From the NCBI GenBank assembly GCA_017414145.1, contig JAFPQL010000172.1:1-7541 (forward strand): DNA of 7,541 nucleotides. The letters are read 5' to 3'. Numbering within the stretch: position 1 is the stretch's first letter; each line of letters starts with the position of its first letter. The DNA comes from Oscillospiraceae bacterium. Lineage in GTDB: Bacteria; Bacillota_A; Clostridia; Oscillospirales; Ruminococcaceae. The notes under the pieces were generated by a model. It was not told the origin of the DNA. It saw only the letters and a program-made list of their open reading frames with translations, and made no database searches. A program made the position numbers and the translations under genes. Below are positions 5,742-7,541 of this stretch, piece by piece.

Positions 5742-7108
5742 TTTGACTCTCTCCCCTCGTCCGGCTCTGCCGATTCGGAATCTGTTTCCGCGACTTCGGA
5801 TTCCGCCTGCTCTGCCGCCGGCGTCTCCGTGCTTTCAGCTGCCTTTGCGGCCTGTTTCCGCAGTCTCTTGCGCTGACTCTTGGAGAGACCCGGCTTTTTT
5901 CTGCGCAGCTCCGAGATGACAGCCGCCGCAATCACGGCAGCCAGCAGCAGGCATCCTGCGACGACCGCGATGATCTTGCCGGCCGAATGCTTGCCGGACT
6001 CTGCTGCCGCGGGCGCCGTTGTCGTCTCCGGGGCATCCAGCGCGACAAAGATGAAGTCGTTGCCGTCCTCCTGATCCTTGCTGTAGAGCTGCGCATAGCT
6101 GCCCGCATAGCCGCGGATCGTGAAGGAGCTGTCCATGAACAGTTCGTTGGTCTTTCCGGTTCTCCAGCCAAAGGCAGAGTAGCCGATATCAGTGACGCTC
6201 GCGGGAATCGTGACCTCGGTCAGCTTGGTGTTGGCGAACGCCTGCTGCCCGATCTCGGTCAGGGTGTCGGGCAGGGTCACAGAGGTCAGTCCCGTGCTGG
6301 TGAAGGCGGCGGGGCCGATGACCGTCAGGTTCTTCGGCAGCGTGACCTCCTGAAGACCGGAGCAGTTGACAAAGCAGAACGCCGGAATGGATGTCACCTT
6401 GTCCGGAATTACGATGCTGTCCAGTCCGGTGCAGCCCGAAAAGGCGGACAGGCCGATGGCCTCCAGCGTAGACGGCAGCGTCACGCGCTTGAGCTGCACC
6501 GCTTCGGAAAACGCAACATCTCCGATGCCGGCGATGCCCTCCTCGACCGTGAGCTCCTCGCCGAGCCTGCTGATCGGATAACGCAGCAGATAGGTGCCGT
6601 CTTTGGAATAGAGCACGCCGTCCCGGCTCATGCAGAAGGTGCTTGCCGCGTCTGCGCGGTATTCCTTCATGCCCGAACAGGCTGCAAAGGCATAGAGTCC
6701 GAATTCCGTCACCGAAGCGGGAATGGTCACGGCATTGAGCGTCCGGTTCTCGGTAAAGGCATAATCACCGAGCGAAACGACCTTCTGTCCGTCCAGCTCA
6801 CCCGGAATCACGACATCCGTGTCGGAGCCGAGATACCGCTCGATGCAGATGCCCTCCGCATCCGCTTCCGCGTCGTCCCTGTCCTTCATGAATGTGTACT
6901 CGTAATCTCCGCTGGTGTATGTCTTGCTGTCTGTCTGCCGCGCGGCTGTCTCGGTGGTGCTTTGCGCTGTGGAATCGGCTGCGGTGATATCTGCCGCGGC
7001 GATACTTGTCGTGTCCGTGTCTGCAAAGCAGGGCGCTGCCGCAGCCGCAGCCGTCAGCAGTGCGCAGAGCAGTCCTGCACAGCGAACCGTCAGCTTCTTT
7101 GTTTTCAT
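5738..7108 (-). CDS. BspA-like leucine-rich repeat surface protein with C-terminal membrane anchor (first of tandem pair)
   Basis: This 456-residue protein shares the plan of its downstream neighbour and is probably an ancient paralogue. The signal peptide is 1-29 (cleavage near CFA/DT), followed by a Thr/Ala-rich stretch 30-60. LRR_5 repeats begin near 124, 147, 206, 229, 252, 274 and 296, for example LKRVTLPSTLEAIGLSAF. The irregular family island at about 150-190 keeps the classic form SRDGVLYSKDGTYLLRYP. A C-cap of the YAGSYAQLYSK type lies at 329-357, a Thr/Ala spacer at 360-372 and a membrane helix at about 378-399. The cytoplasmic tail is first strongly basic (401-420) and then acidic (425-456). 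The ATG at 7108 has GAAGGGG 8 nt upstream. A longer frame reaches 7291 but would run through the glmS terminator and into glmS, so I reject it. Likely role: surface binding or adhesion; ligand unknown. Confidence 0.9.
   Translation of the reverse strand: MKTKKLTVRCAGLLCALLTAAAAAAPCFADTDTTSIAAADITAADSTAQSTTETAARQTDSKTYTSGDYEYTFMKDRDDAEADAEGICIERYLGSDTDVVIPGELDGQKVVSLGDYAFTENRTLNAVTIPASVTEFGLYAFAACSGMKEYRADAASTFCMSRDGVLYSKDGTYLLRYPISRLGEELTVEEGIAGIGDVAFSEAVQLKRVTLPSTLEAIGLSAFSGCTGLDSIVIPDKVTSIPAFCFVNCSGLQEVTLPKNLTVIGPAAFTSTGLTSVTLPDTLTEIGQQAFANTKLTEVTIPASVTDIGYSAFGWRTGKTNELFMDSSFTIRGYAGSYAQLYSKDQEDGNDFIFVALDAPETTTAPAAAESGKHSAGKIIAVVAGCLLLAAVIAAAVISELRRKKPGLSKSQRKRLRKQAAKAAESTETPAAEQAESEVAETDSESAEPDEGRESN
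5751..5756 (-). promoter_or_regulatory. Ribosome binding site that decides a TTG start
   Basis: GGGGAG, part of GAGGGGAGAGAG, lies 9 nt before the TTG at 5741. It is inside the end of the upstream LRR gene. Together with the immediate signal peptide it fixes the TTG as the start and supports reinitiation at the TTGA junction. Confidence 0.7.
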
Positions 7109-7116
7109 GTGTATAA

Positions 7117-7123
7117 CCCCTTC
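7117..7123 (-). promoter_or_regulatory. Ribosome binding site of the first LRR gene
   Basis: GAAGGGG with 8 nt spacing to the ATG at 7108. It identifies this ATG, which begins a clear signal peptide, as the start. The leader between it and the terminator also holds a small GC-rich hairpin (GGCGG/CCGCC, 7135-7149) with no T tract after it. Confidence 0.7.
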
Positions 7124-7153
7124 AAATTCATTTCGGCGGACGCGCCGCCTGAC

Positions 7154-7196
7154 AAAAAAGGGCAGAAACCGGATAAATGCCCTTGTCTCTGCCCTT
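7154..7196 (-). terminator. Intrinsic terminator after glmS
   Basis: On the transcript strand AAGGGCAGAGAC and GTTTCTGCCCTT form a 12-bp stem with one G-U pair around a 15-nt loop, followed by six T residues. It lies 15 nt past the glmS stop. On the plus strand no T tract follows the stem, so it acts in one direction. The loop contains a second copy of AAGGGCA that could compete for pairing with the 3' arm. Confidence 0.9.
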
Positions 7197-7211
7197 ATGC
7201 GTTCACGCCTT

Positions 7212-7541
7212 TTATTCCACCGTAACAGACTTCGCCAGATTACGCGGTTTATCGACATCATTGCCGCGCAGCACAGCCGCATAGTAGGCAATGAGCTGCA
7301 GCGGAACCACTGCGAGCATCGGCATCAGCAGATCGTCGGTCTCCGGCAGCGGGAAGCAGCAGTCCGCGATCTCGGAATCGGCGCAGGCAGACTCGCCGCA
7401 GACCAGAACGGTCATGGCGCCTCTCGCCTTGCATTCCTTGATGTTCGAGACAGTCTTCTCGTGCAGCGCCGTCTGCGTATCGACCGCGATGACCGGCATT
7501 CCGTCATAGATGAGCGAGATGGTTCCGTGCTTCAGTTCGCC
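7212..7541 (-). CDS. glmS: Glutamine--fructose-6-phosphate aminotransferase, C-terminal 109 residues
   Basis: GlmS makes glucosamine-6-phosphate from fructose-6-phosphate and glutamine in the cytosol, the first committed step toward UDP-GlcNAc and peptidoglycan. Only the end of the second sugar-isomerase (SIS) domain is present; the gene continues upstream beyond the window. The fragment opens with GELKHG, whose His matches the catalytic His504 of the E. coli enzyme. It then reads MPVIAVDTQT, VPLQLIAYYAAVLRG and the near-invariant tail DVDKPRNLAKSVTVE, whose Lys matches the active-site Lys603. The reading frame is intact and ends at TAA (7212-7214), the normal end for the family. A strong terminator follows at once, so glmS is probably not cotranscribed with the LRR genes to a large extent. 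Any glmS ribozyme would lie upstream of the gene, outside this window. Confidence 0.97.
   Translation of the reverse strand, partial: GELKHGTISLIYDGMPVIAVDTQTALHEKTVSNIKECKARGAMTVLVCGESACADSEIADCCFPLPETDDLLMPMLAVVPLQLIAYYAAVLRGNDVDKPRNLAKSVTVE

Noticed and set aside
7125..7156. TTGTCA with AATGAA 17 nt later as a promoter for the LRR genes
   Set aside because: The -10 matches only 3 of 6 bases and the start point would fall almost on the ribosome site.
5987..7225. Plus-strand frame of 412 codons opposite the first LRR gene
   Set aside because: Its pseudo-periodic look comes from the LRR repeats on the other strand, and it crosses the terminator.
5738..7291. N-terminally extended version of the first LRR protein
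   Set aside because: The extra 61 residues would be read through the glmS terminator and overlap glmS; the ATG at 7108 has a ribosome site and starts a signal peptide.

Overview
This GC-rich window is most consistent with a Ruminococcus-like member of the Firmicutes (Oscillospirales). It carries a type I dockerin of the Ruminococcus style, Thr-rich interdomain linkers, a clostridial CAP domain followed by a beta-rich module, BspA-type leucine-rich repeats, and strong AGGAG/GGGGAG ribosome binding sites. The assignment rests on protein style only; no 16S or other marker gene is present.

Every gene I can support lies on the minus strand, so transcription runs from high to low coordinates. In that order: the 3' end of glmS (7541-7212); a strong intrinsic terminator (7196-7154); two tandem membrane-anchored LRR_5/BspA-like surface proteins (7108-5738 and 5741-4122), joined by a TTGA stop/start overlap in which the second gene starts with TTG; an AI-2E family (UPF0118) multi-pass membrane protein (4085-2718); a secreted CAP-domain protein with three copies of a module I do not recognise and a C-terminal dockerin (2622-385); and the 5' part of a cytosolic HD-domain hydrolase (368 to the window edge). 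There is no gene-free stretch longer than 300 bases; the largest gaps are 103 nt (7109-7211) and 95 nt (2623-2717).

The five genes downstream of the terminator are separated by -4, 36, 95 and 16 nt and may form one operon or two. Four of the five products are membrane-bound or exported. A reasonable inference, not demonstrated by sequence alone, is a cell-envelope module: two LRR ectodomain proteins with acidic cytoplasmic tails, a permease-like protein that also ends in an acidic tail, and a secreted CAP protein that could dock onto a cohesin-bearing scaffold. The large open frames on the plus strand are antisense shadows. I saw no tRNA, rRNA, CRISPR array, insertion sequence or attachment site.
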